DNA of 62,958 bases, from NCBI RefSeq assembly GCF_004359215.1, contig NC_090628.1:183611-246568 (forward strand). Reading direction: 5' to 3'. This DNA is from Bremia lactucae (Eukaryota; Oomycota; Peronosporomycetes; Peronosporales; Peronosporaceae). The translations under genes were made by a program, and so were the position numbers. Of the stretch, positions 19,895-29,271 are shown piece by piece. The first letter of the stretch is position 1; each line of letters begins with the position of its first letter. The notes beneath the pieces were generated by a model that worked only from the letters and a program-made list of their open reading frames with translations, searched no databases and was not told the DNA's origin.

Positions 19895-19896
19895 GG

Positions 19897-20378
19897 TGTA
19901 GCGAGGCTACCTCGCTCCTTATGTCAGAGGAAGACTTTAGACTCAGAGAGTCTCTTAGTTCTATTAAACGAATGGGTTCAACAACTCAGGGAGTCGTACA
20001 AGCTATTAATGCTCAATGAATCCTAGTTTAAGGAATTCAGGGGCTCGTACAATTAAGTAGCAACTAGTGCCCAAGAGCATATACATTTGAAAAGCTTCTA
20101 TCTCTTATAGATCAATGCGCAAGCCTTAGAAATGCACTTGACGCTTTAAGATCAAAAAGATTACTACGCTTTATTTTATTATTTATACTAGAACCGCACC
20201 CTAGTTAAATAAAAAATAGATTTCGGCCGCCAGATTTATATCAGGCGGCGACCACATTTGTTACCCATACTAAATGGGATTTAAGTAACGAACTATTTTA
20301 AAATTAGATAAAAGGGTATTACCCATAAAGTCAATGTACCACAACTACGGTTCTCCGAACGATGTGTGCCCCATTACA
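19897..20378 (-). repeat. 5' LTR of element 1
   Basis: 482 bp. Plus-strand edges are TGTAGCGAGG and CCCATTACA. PBS on one side and copia-derived sequence (ACCGGAACACACCGG) on the other, without a polypurine tract, so this LTR is the outer 5' end of a unit and not shared. Confidence 0.8.
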
Positions 20379-20498
20379 ACCGGAACACACCGGTTAGTCT
20401 TGCGCACTTCGAGGCACATCCTTGTCAACAGCAACTTGTGCGCAACTTAGTCGCTCGAGGTTTTTATCTGCAACACTATCTTGATCTAGTCGAGCCGC

Positions 20499-21100
20499 TT
20501 ACTCGCCAACACTCCCACTCGACTCGATGATTGGAGACGCTTGTATACCAAGTTTGCTTTGAAGCACACAAAACTGCGTCGCTGGAATAGGCTTCGTCAT
20601 GATATCAGCTAACATGTCCAAATTTGAAGACATACTCCAATACCACTTGGTTGTCCTCCACCTTTTCACGCACAAAATGGTAACGGGTATTGATGTGCTT
20701 GATGCGTTTGCGGAATGCCGGATTTTCTTGGCCAACACTATCGAGCCTTGGTTGTCCTCATAGATCTTAACCGCATCGTTTCTCGACATCTCACCGAGCT
20801 CTCCCAGGAATGTTTTAAGCCACACCGCTTCTTGTGCTGCTTCTGACAACGCCATGTATTCGGCTTCCGTAGACGTAGTGCCACAGTGCACTGCTTCTTG
20901 CTTTTCCAGCTGATATATCCGCCGCTCATCAAAAATGCCAAGCCACTGGTGCTTCTTCTTGACTCGGTGTCTCCAGCCCAGTCTGCATCCGTGTAGCCTT
21001 GAAGTCCCTTGTCACTTGATGCTTGAAACTTGATACCATGCAATTTGTGCCTTGTATATACCTGAATACTCTCGTGAGTGCTTGCTAGTGTGTCGGACAT
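20499..21100 (-). pseudogene. Copia RNase H
   Basis: GYTDADWAGDTESRRSTSGL and GGYISWKSKKQ lie in one frame (20738-21100). STEAEYMALSEAAQEAVWL, the 'EDNQGSI' block and then LAKK lie in another (20499-20891). This is the standard copia RNase H split by a frameshift near 20880. Confidence 0.85.
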
Positions 21101-21860
21101 AAAACTGAAGCAAATTGGCTGATCACTGCTACTACCGCAGCGAGATCGGGGCGTGTATCGACCATAAAGTACATCAGGTAGTCGACAGCATTTCTATATG
21201 GCACCCCAGCCATGGTCTCGTTGTGTTTGCAACCTCCTTCGCACATAAGGTTTGTCAGCTTGAGTCCCAGATCCTGAGGCGTCCTGACGGGCTTACTGTT
21301 CTCCATCTTTAACTTGCTTAAAATATCGCAGGCGGACTTGGTCTGCCGATGTGTCAAAGTCCCACTTCCTATGTTTTGCCCAATTTCGATTCCGAAAAAG
21401 TACTTGAGTTGACCCATGTCGGTCATCTCAAATTGGCGGCTGAGTGCGTTCTTTGTTTCTTGAAGCATCTTGCCGGCACTACAAGTCAAAATTAGGTCGT
21501 CGACATGTAGTGCAACAAAAATCAGGTCTTGACTGTCCCGCTTCATGTAGATGCAGTGATCGGAATCACATTTCTTGAACTCCAGTCCCAGCATAAAGTC
21601 ATCAACTGTCTTGTTCCACATGCGAGGCGGTTGCTTCAGTCCACGCCAGTACGGTGATACACCGTTTTATATTAACAAGCTGCGCCATCCTCGGACGTCA
21701 GCCTCGTTTGTGCGCAGCCCGAGCCTTAGTGGGGGAGGACCGTACAGCGACCGTTGTAACTTGCACACGTAATCTGGATTGTCTGTATCACTGAAGCCAT
21801 CAGGCTGCGTCATATAAATATCTTTGTCGAGCTGATCATTAAGAAACGCTGTTTTCTCAT
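21085..21860 (-). pseudogene. Copia RT, middle and C-terminal part
   Basis: It starts with AFLN-DQLDKDIYMTQPDGF and CKLQRSLYG near 21860-21730. About 90 unrelated bases interrupt it, and it resumes as QPPRMWNKTVDDFMLGLEF with the HVDD box (ALHVDDLILT) and YFFGIEIGQ. The HVDD form is a known variant of YVDD. Confidence 0.8.
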
Positions 21861-21869
21861 CGACTTAAG

Positions 21870-22710
21870 CGCCCACCGCATCGAGTTGCTCCGCCAATGT
21901 CTTGATCTTGTTGATGTGCTGAAGCACGTCATCACCCTCGTCCATTATCGTCGTGAAGAAGCGTCGACGTAAGAAAAGCTTGTTTGCCAAACTCTTCTCT
22001 TCGAAATGCCCTTCAGGATGGTAAAGTGCGAGCACTCATCCGTGAAAGTGACAAAGTATCACTTGCCGCTAAAAGTTGTTGACTGCATAGGTCCACACAA
22101 ATCACTGCGAATAATTTCCAGCAATTTCTTTGCATGATGTGGTGACTTTTGCATAAAACTCACTCGCGTTTATTTGCCAAGCGCACAACCATCGCACAGC
22201 TCCCACTGCTTGACCTACGCAAGATACATGGTTCCTTTTGACGATAGTGTCTAAACCACTATATCCAATGTGTCCAAGTCGAAAGTGCCAGAGGTACGAA
22301 GTGGTGTCCCATGGCATCCCGACGGGTTTGTCACATTGGCTTCGTCAGTGCTGACAGGCATCATGCATGCATTTCTTTTGCCTTGACAAAGCAGCCATCG
22401 CTTTCGAATGTGACCGGTCCAACATCCTTTGTAAAGCGTCCAACGAAGAAAAGTTTGCGCGATAGCTTTGGAATGTGCCATACTCCGCGAAGCATACCCT
22501 TCTCTATTCCATGGGGCGTCTTCATAGACATTACAATGTCACCAGTCCCGATTGCCTGAACGACACCGTTGTCGGCCAGATGAACGTCCACCGGAGAAAT
22601 ATCCTTGTAGTTCTTCATAAACTCTTTCGAGAAGGTCGTGTGCTGCGTCGCGCCCGAGTCGACCAGCCATACGCAACTCGACTTGGTGGCTCTTGAGTTT
22701 TTCATTTGAT
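21870..22710 (-). pseudogene. Copia protease-pre-integrase-integrase start, misplaced
   Basis: CVWLVDSGATQHTTF (protease, DSGA intact), then HLADNGVVQAIGTGDI, the pre-integrase block WHFRLGHIGYSGLD (22102-22317), and the first integrase residues (SDLCGPMQS..) near 22080. In a normal copia these lie upstream of the integrase C-terminus. Here they sit inside RT. Confidence 0.75.
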
Positions 22711-22719
22711 AGACCGTAA

Positions 22720-23553
22720 GTCCGTACTTGGCAGCCAAACTAAGCAAAATCCGGATTGAGGTAAACTTCACCACCGGCGCGAACGTTTCTTCATAGTCGA
22801 TGCCGAATTTTTGTGCGAAACCTTTCGCCTTTAGGCGCATCTTGTACCGCTCAACTTCACCAGCTCGGTTTTATTTGACACGAAATACCCATAGATTGCC
22901 GATTGCCTTACGTCCTATCGGCAGGGGCACAAGTGTCCAAGTCTTATTCTTTTGAAGCGATCCCATCTCCAAGCTGCACGTTTCCTTCTATTTAGCTGCA
23001 TCGTTGAATTCCATTGCCGACTTGAACGTTGGCATTTCTCTCACTGATTCCACAACATACGCGGCCTCGAAGTCTTGAGCTGTAGCTAACATTTCTTCGA
23101 GCGATTGATGCTGACTGTGTCGTGTCGGCCTTGGCACTTCAGTCGCTTTTCGAGCGATTGGGTCCTTTGGTGTTGCTTATTGCCAGACTCAAATTCTTCG
23201 TTCTGCGCAGATTCTTCATTTTCGTGATCCGTTTGGTCGTGTTGTGGGGAGACCTGTTCAGTCACTTCATCATCATCTTGAACAACGACCTCATTATAGC
23301 GCCTGTCGCGCCTCCCACCATCGAACGTATTTTCCCTAAACTTTGCGTCGCGACTGACAAGCACACGACCACTCTCAACTTCTTCAAATCGGTACGCTTT
23401 CTCATGGTCTGAGTAGCCAAGAAATCGACAGCGTACCGAACGAGCGTCAAATTTGCTTCGCTTTTCTTTAGGCACTGTAGGAGTCATAGAGGTGTCCATG
23501 GTAAGAGCGAAGGAAGGGGCGGGGGCAGCAGAGTCAGTTGGTCTTGGGCTCAT
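22720..23553 (-). pseudogene. Copia integrase C-terminus and RT N-terminus
   Basis: The open frame at 23086-23553 carries SVRCRFLGYSDHEKAYRFEE, the integrase C-terminal signature, and an acidic linker. Stops follow, then WTLVPLPIGRKAIGN, and KGFAQKFGIDYEETFAPVVK ending GLTVYQM. The reading then jumps to protease. The first codons lie directly on the PBS, so gag to integrase core has been lost. Confidence 0.8.
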
Positions 23554-23557
23554 AACC
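23543..23557 (-). promoter_or_regulatory. Half-tRNA type primer-binding site of copia
   Basis: The minus strand reads GGTTATGAGCCCAAG. Many copia elements prime from a cleaved initiator-tRNA half with PBS GGTTATGGGCCCAG, so this differs by little. It lies 81 bp from the edge of the LTR at 23639, further than normal, so the LTR assignment is uncertain. Confidence 0.55.
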
Positions 23558-23638
23558 TAATGAAAAGGTCATGTGAGCACTAGTTGGCAAAATGCAAGTG
23601 AATATATTGAAGGTCTGAAGTTCGCAAACCGTTTGCTA

Positions 23639-24087
23639 TGTAACGGGGTGTATCGTTACACGAAATTAACACTTAAGGGTTGTTAATATATTATCTAAAA
23701 GGTAGATAATATTTGGAGGATATTACTTTATATAGTAATATCCAGAATTCTTATCTATAAATAGGTATAGACCATTATATCTATTTATTCCGCAGACTAA
23801 TCACCTGTAGAGGTAATCAAAGAGAGTTACAGATAAGATAGAGATAAGAATTCAATTACATGTTTAGTAATAGATTATAATTAATTTAGCATTTACAAGA
23901 TTGAAAGAGAGACACTTAATTATATTAATACAGTTTTCATTTTACCCTTTTTAAGCTAGTTACCTTAAAGAGAAGTCTTCCTCTGCACGTACTAGTGTAC
24001 GTGAAATAACGTAAGGCACCACTCGCAACTGAAGCAGCGCGAAGTGAACTTGAACTGAAACAGTACAAGTCGTAGTGCCCCGTTACA
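23639..24087 (-). repeat. Copia-type LTR, 449 bp
   Basis: The edges TGTAACGGGG and CCCCGTTACA form a perfect 10-bp terminal inverted repeat. It is complete and next to the minus-strand copia, and a truncated relative is at 6882-6948. An internal inverted block (GGATATTACT..AGTAATATCC) could fold. Confidence 0.8.
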
Positions 24088-24334
24088 GGTGCTCTTGGTT
24101 TTTTTCTCACCTGTTAAAACAGTAAGTTCAACATCGCCAAACGAAAACACGGTTTCGGATGCGCTTAAGGGCAGTCACAACCATAACACAACTCTCATGT
24201 AGATAATAAAAAAGTTAGGGTGTGTGTCTATAGTGATTCCCTAATGTAATTTAGGGAGGGGGGATGTTTCAAAGGCCAAAATGGCGATCTAAAGACGATT
24301 CTAAAGAAATAACTCTTGATTTTTGGATGCAGTG
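24088..24334. other. Spacer between copia LTR and gypsy array
   Basis: No ORF. It contains a purine-rich GGGAGGGGGGATG near 24258 and may be a remnant of an older LTR element or host DNA. It is the only non-repeat flank of the tandem array that is visible. Confidence 0.35.
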
Positions 24335-24833
24335 TGTAGCGAGTTACCTCGCTACTACACTCAGAGGAAGACTTTAGACTCAGAGAGTCCCTTGGTTCTA
24401 TAGAACAAATGGGTTTACAACTCAGGGAGTCGTACAGGCTATTAAAGCTTAATGAATCCGAGTTCAAGGGATTCAGGGGTTCGTAGAATCAAGTGGCAAC
24501 TATTGCCCAAGAGTATATACCTTAGAAAGGCTTATATCTCTTACAGATCAATGCGCAAGCCTTAGAAAGGCACTTGACGCTTTAAGATCAAAACGATAAC
24601 TACACTTTATTTTATTATTTATACTAGATAGTACTATTTATACTAGAACCGCACCCTAGTTAAATAAAAAATAGATTTCGGCCGCCAGATTTATATCTGG
24701 CGGCGACCACATTTGTTATCCATACTAAATGGGATTTAAGTAATGAACTATTTTAAAATTAGATAAAAGGGTATTACCCATAAAGTCAATGTACCACAAC
24801 TACGGTTCTCCGAACGATGTGTGCCCCATTACA
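24335..24833 (-). repeat. 3' LTR of element 2, 499 bp
   Basis: TGTAGCGAG...CCATTACA on the plus strand. The polypurine tract on its right marks it as a 3' LTR of a minus-strand element. Its left part differs from the other LTRs (GAGTTACCTCGCTACTACAC), so it is the most diverged LTR of the array. Confidence 0.8.
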
Positions 24834-24845
24834 TCCTCCCCCATC
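24834..24845 (-). promoter_or_regulatory. Polypurine tract, element 2
   Basis: The minus strand reads GATGGGGGAGGA immediately before the LTR start TGTAATGGGG. The same tract is found at 34782, 48052 and 55272. Confidence 0.8.
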
Positions 24846-24944
24846 AGACTGTTGACATCGAGTGACAACAATCGCTTCATTTCCTCTTTGACGTTGGAAC
24901 CTAAACAGCCAACCGTTTGGTTGTGTTTTTCATTCCTTTGTCTC

Positions 24945-26289
24945 ATGACAATTAAGCGTGAGTCACAAACTTATAGCACCTTCCTCGACGATGAGGGAAA
25001 TGTGGACTAAGAAAGTCACTATTGTTGATCTTTTTTTATTAACACCATCAGAGGATGAGAAGAAAAAGCGTCGCTCTTGCTTGCCTTCTCCTCCGGATGA
25101 ACGTCGGCGGGCCCCGAATCCGTTCCCAGAACGTGGCGCCGCTGATGTCTTAACTGTATTGAGCAAAACACAGGACTCTCAGTCCAACATCATTACGAAT
25201 GCGCTCGATGGAGAGCAAGAACAGGCAATCCTCATAGAGGACCAAGCTCGTTGTCGAGCTGCTGAGATAGCGAAAACTAAAGCTCATAGTGAATATAGAT
25301 CCACTCCGCTTAGTGTGGAAGAGCGTCTCAAAGTGATTGCGGGTCACGGCTTGGCTACCTGGATCTCCGGTCCCGCGGAGAGGACGCCGGAGGAGATCGC
25401 TGCTCGCGACGCTCTTCATGAGCGACACCTTACCTTGCGCCAAAGGTGGTGACGCAAAGTCAGTATCTGACGCGTTTACGTGATCAGACCCGTCGGGCTT
25501 CGGTGACCTCAATGCGGGAAATTCCGATCATTGTTTTTTGACGAGTCAAAAGCGAAAAAACGACGCTTCATTTGAGAACTGAGTCCATCGGGCCCGCCGC
25601 CTCCGCAATATTTAGGATATTAGTCTGCAGATGTGGCTGATGTTCGTATAGAAAGAAAGCTTCGCTTCGATTCGCCTAGCTTGAGGCCAAAGGCCAGTTA
25701 CGTTCGGCATTTTTGCCAATTGACGAAGAAAGTCTAGCCGATATTCCAGTGCTTCGGTTGACCTTGTTACCATGAATCAAAACCGCAGTGAGGCTATAGA
25801 TCCATCTATTCCCACTTCTAGTGGTGGGAAGCGTCGTTTGACGCAAGTTGACCCTGAGCTTGGCGCTCAAAAACGTCAACGGCGTACGGGCCGAAGAGGT
25901 ATCTGAAACTCCTAAGGGTTTCAGAAGAGAAGTACCCCAGCCACTTTACCATATTTTGATATTGGCTCTTACGGTGACGTTGCTTTAAAAGTTTCTCTAC
26001 GTGAAAGTGAAGGTTCCCTAGCGCATCAAGCAGCGCGGGAGGGGGGGGCCGAAATTTCGAGAGAACACTTGATGCTCTAAAGCACGAGGGGCAATTTCTT
26101 TGTTAAAGCCTTGCTCGGGTTGAGAGCTCTTTTGAAGTGGTTCAGAACTGTATTTCGATGCTGGAGCGTCAGCACCCTCGTTTAGAGGGCCAGCTGGATA
26201 TCCTGGTGATGATGCAACAATCTGCGGCACGACCGCCTGTCTCGGCGCAAGCGCCTTCAAGTCCACGTGGGAAGGGTCCCGATTTTGCT
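24945..26289 (+). pseudogene. Opposite-strand ORF between integrase and 3' LTR, element 2
   Basis: It starts at ATG 24945 (MTIKRESQTYSTFLDDEG), 111 bp inside the LTR. After an indel at a T run it continues FLLTPSEDEKKKRR, then an R/P/S-rich part, then EEQARCRAAEIAKAKAH-like helix and VEERLKVIAGHGLATWISG, ending at a stop at 25452. Later open pieces (EAIDPSIPTSSGGKRRL; YGDVALKVSLRESEGSLAHQ; LERQHPRLEGQLDILV) continue to 26289 in shifted frames. If healed the protein would be near 440 aa with a coiled-coil-like end. The last ~400 bp are antisense to the integrase linker and chromodomain. Antisense ORFs in this position are known from plant Tat-lineage gypsy elements; I do not recognise this protein. 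Confidence 0.55.
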
Positions 26290-27170
26290 TAAGCAAGCCA
26301 ACGTAGACCACTGGGTGTGTACGCAGCTTGCTAGAAAGGTTTAGCGTATAAGCTAGGCTCTTCTTGGCCACGACCGTAAATGGTCCAATAAAGCGCGGGC
26401 GCAATTTGGTCTTGAAGACCGCGGAAACCAAATTGATAGGTAGAATTTTAGCGTTTAGTAAAACTCGGTCTTCGACCATATAAGAATTAATACAGCTTCT
26501 GCATTTGCAGCTGCTTGTTCTTTTTGTTTGTCTTGGCTCAGCCATCGTATCCCTTACATGTCTTAAGACACTAAATTGCGTCGCGAAAAACTCGCTTACT
26601 TGTTTCCGAACGGTAACAGGGCTGATATCGGCAAGCCTATCGGCTAATTCTCCCCCATCAAGCCCTGAACCACGCAGTGGTATCGTCAATGGAACGCGTG
26701 GGTGGAAAAGACCGTTTACATACAACGGAGTATAGCCTGTGGAGGCCTTTACAGCGTTATTTAACGCAAACTCCACCACTGGGAGCATTGGGCTCCAGCG
26801 CTTTGGTGTCTGAGCACTCACACTGCGTAAAACGTCTTCAAAGACGGGATTGACACGTTTAGTTTGACCATCGGTCTGCGGATCGTCTGCAGTGGACATA
26901 TCCAATCTGGTGCCGGGCACTCGGAAAATTAATTTCCAGAATTTACTTGTTAAACGTGGGTCACGATCAGAGACAATTGCCACTGGCAAATCATGTTGTC
27001 GAAACACGCGATCAATAAACATCTCAGCTGTAACTTCACCATTAATGGAATCCGGCACGGCCGCTAATTGAGCCATTTTGCTCAATCGGTCAACAAAGAC
27101 CACTATACCGGAGTTACCGGCTAAATCTTTTAGACTGAAAACAAAATCCATACTAATACTCTTAGCAATC
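25870..27170 (-). pseudogene. Integrase with chromodomain, element 2
   Basis: An open frame of 377 codons (26018-27151): MDFVFSLKDLAGNSGIVVFV with the first catalytic Asp at residue 2, VSDRDPR with the second at 62, and K at 98 (26858-26860) where Glu is required (D-35-E spacing exact). The GPY/F module and a Pro/Ser-rich linker follow. A G run near 26040 shifts the frame, and beyond it lies a decayed chromodomain (QYQNMVKWLGYFSS, 25900-25990). The longest integrase frame on the minus strand, but catalytically dead. Confidence 0.85.
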
Positions 27171-27900
27171 TATGGGGACGAGAAGACTCGCCAGTGGCGC
27201 AGAGCCTGTGCCGAGTATTTAACCCGTTGGCAAGTTTCGCATGTGCGAACATATGTGCTAACCCATTTATAAAGTTTTGGCCAACAATAATCCTGGCTTA
27301 TAGAGCCGTAGGTCTTTTCTCTATCGAAATGACCACCAAGGACAGCAAAGAGGATTCGGTACTTTAAATTCTCATCATGACATCATGAGGAACAACGACA
27401 TGTGGAGGGTCCGCGATGTCTGTGCAACAAAGCAACAGGTCGTTATCGATAGAAAGTCGATGTAACCTTGCACGCAAACGTGCCGACAATTTATAATCTG
27501 ATTCAGTGCTCTTTAGAGCTCGTAGCAGAGCTACACACTTTTCATCCTTGGCGCAAGCCGAACGGATTAATTCAGTAATAGGCGACACTATAGTCGTTAA
27601 ATAAGAGAGCTTATAATCTGACCTGCGTGATATGCATCGGCCAAAGCATTCTGCTTGCCGGGCTTATACTTCATCTCGAAATTGTATTCCGCGAAAAAGG
27701 ATAGCGATCGGACCATTCTCTGTGAGAGATGGGGCGACTTAGTCGCCGTGCGTAATGATGCGTGATCAGTATATATCATAAACGGCTTAGAGTCGAGCAG
27801 ATGAAAACTCTGAATTTGACGAGAGCATACTTCATAGCAAGTAACTCTTTGTCATAACTGAATAGTTCTTTTCCGCAGCTTCAAGCCGTCTAGCCTCGAA
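27171..27900 (-). pseudogene. RNase H and integrase zinc finger, element 2
   Basis: 27597-27779 encodes IYTDHASLRTATKSPHLSQR and YKPGKQNALADAYH. The last residues come from a shared indel (GTGATATGCATC for GTGATAACGCATC) that breaks the frame. 27364-27588 encodes the spacer before the HHCC finger (TCETCQR, ~27215-27235). Confidence 0.75.
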
Positions 27901-29020
27901 CGCAATAATACGTTCATGCCCATCAATATCTGTTTGTACCAAAGCAATGCCAATGGCAAATCTGATGCGTCACAGACGACACTGAAAGGCCAGTTTGGGT
28001 TTGGCAGTATCAGAATCGGGGCATGGATAAGACTATCCTTAACTGCTCGAAAAGCATTATTTTCGGTGCTAGTCCAGCACCATTATGTATCCTTTTTAAG
28101 GAGATTAGATGACCCAACCACTTACGCAAATTCTTTTGGTTTTTAGAAATCGGCCAATCTACTATGGCTTTCACCTTAGCGGGATCCGCTCTAAGGCCTC
28201 GCTTTTCAATGAAGCATTCTTAAAAAGGAATTTCCTCTGCGCAAAAATGCATTTAGATGCATTGGCATACAATTTATATGTGCGCATACACTCGAGCACT
28301 GCTCGCAAATGGTCTAAATGATTGTCCATATCAGACCGACCCTGCTACGCACGACTATGGACAAAAATGTCATCGACATAAGTCTGTGCATAACCTCGAT
28401 GAGAGCGCAATAGTTGCGTCACTAGACGATGAAATGTTCCCGGGGCGTTGGAAAGCCCTTGTGGCATAACCAGCCACTCCCATAACATGCCGCTTGGGGT
28501 AACCGCTGTAAGCGGGATATCGCTAGCTCGCATGAGCAATTGGTAGTAACCATCGACCGTGTCCAATGCACTGTACTTGTACACCCCACCATATTGTTCT
28601 AAAGAACATCCTTTCTAGGAATGGGGGTTTGTACTCGTATAGTGACAGCATTAAGCTTATTATAAGCATGTACATGCGCCATTTACCATTTGACTTTTTG
28701 ACACAAAATGTCGGTGTCGAATGAGGAGATTTGCTCTCTCGTACCATTCCAGCCTCGTGCTTAGCACGGAAGAAATCGTCAATGACGTCACACTGCTCCT
28801 TTGGTAAAGGCCATTGTCTTTCGACACAGATTTGGTTCCCGGAACCAAGTCAATTTCATGACGAACACTTCTATCCGGAGGTAGGACAGATGGTGGATTA
28901 TTACATACCACATCTGGGAATTCCTTGATCAAGAAATAAAATGGATCCATTAGGATCTTTAAGGATCGATGACCCATTTCGCGCACTAAGTGCAGCTTTT
29001 GTGTTATCCAGGACAACCTC
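27901..29020 (-). pseudogene. Reverse transcriptase, element 2
   Basis: N-terminal part 28660-29016 (LPPDRSVRHEIDLVPGTKS), fingers 28523-28747 (PTFCVKKSNGKWRM), palm 28345-28584 with YVDD at 28369-28380. Amber codon 28345-28347 follows SRA. Frameshifts separate the three pieces. Confidence 0.85.
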
Positions 29021-29271
29021 GTCTAGAAGTGACGATGAGTTTAACTCTACTGTTGGTCGGATGACCACCATTTCAGATAAATCGCTAGCCTTTTAGGCTC
29101 GGCCGCACTCATCAATAGACATTTCGTATAGCTCTAAAAGAGCATGTAACGAAGGAATTGCCGCAAGGCTTATTTCACCCTCAAGTTACCGTTACACCAT
29201 TCACTCGTATAACTTTGTGAGGGTGTAAACGCTTCGCGTCTCCCCTGTCTTGGAGTCAAGACATTACGCCT

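Larger units (their letters stand above)
12159..20378 (-). mobile_element. Ty3/gypsy chromovirus, element 1 (3' end missing)
   Basis: Reading 5' to 3' on the minus strand: LTR 19897-20378, PBS 19885-19894, tRNA-like/LINE fragment, leader, gag, PR, RT-RNase H, integrase, opposite-strand ORF remnant. All coding parts carry frameshifts or stops. Its outer 5' flank is the 3' end of the copia element, so it may have inserted into it. Two mosaic patches (12555-12745 and 18262-18535) make its sequence partly unreliable. Confidence 0.85.
20379..23638 (-). mobile_element. Rearranged Ty1/copia element
   Basis: Copia domains run on the minus strand but out of order: integrase C-terminus and RT start (23553-22720), then protease, pre-integrase and integrase start (22710-21870), then the rest of RT and RNase H (21860-20499). 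Gag and most of the integrase core are absent. The 3' LTR is missing; the gypsy LTR of element 1 abuts the end. Confidence 0.8.

Noticed and set aside
24088..24334. Part of the copia or gypsy LTR
   Set aside because: It shares no stretch with either LTR family beyond a purine-rich run, so I left it unassigned.
28109..28469. Plus-strand ORFs over the RT region (also at 14813, 38034, 42183, 51305, 57908)
   Set aside because: They are mirror frames of the minus-strand RT, repeat in every unit with the same accidents, and carry no recognisable domain.
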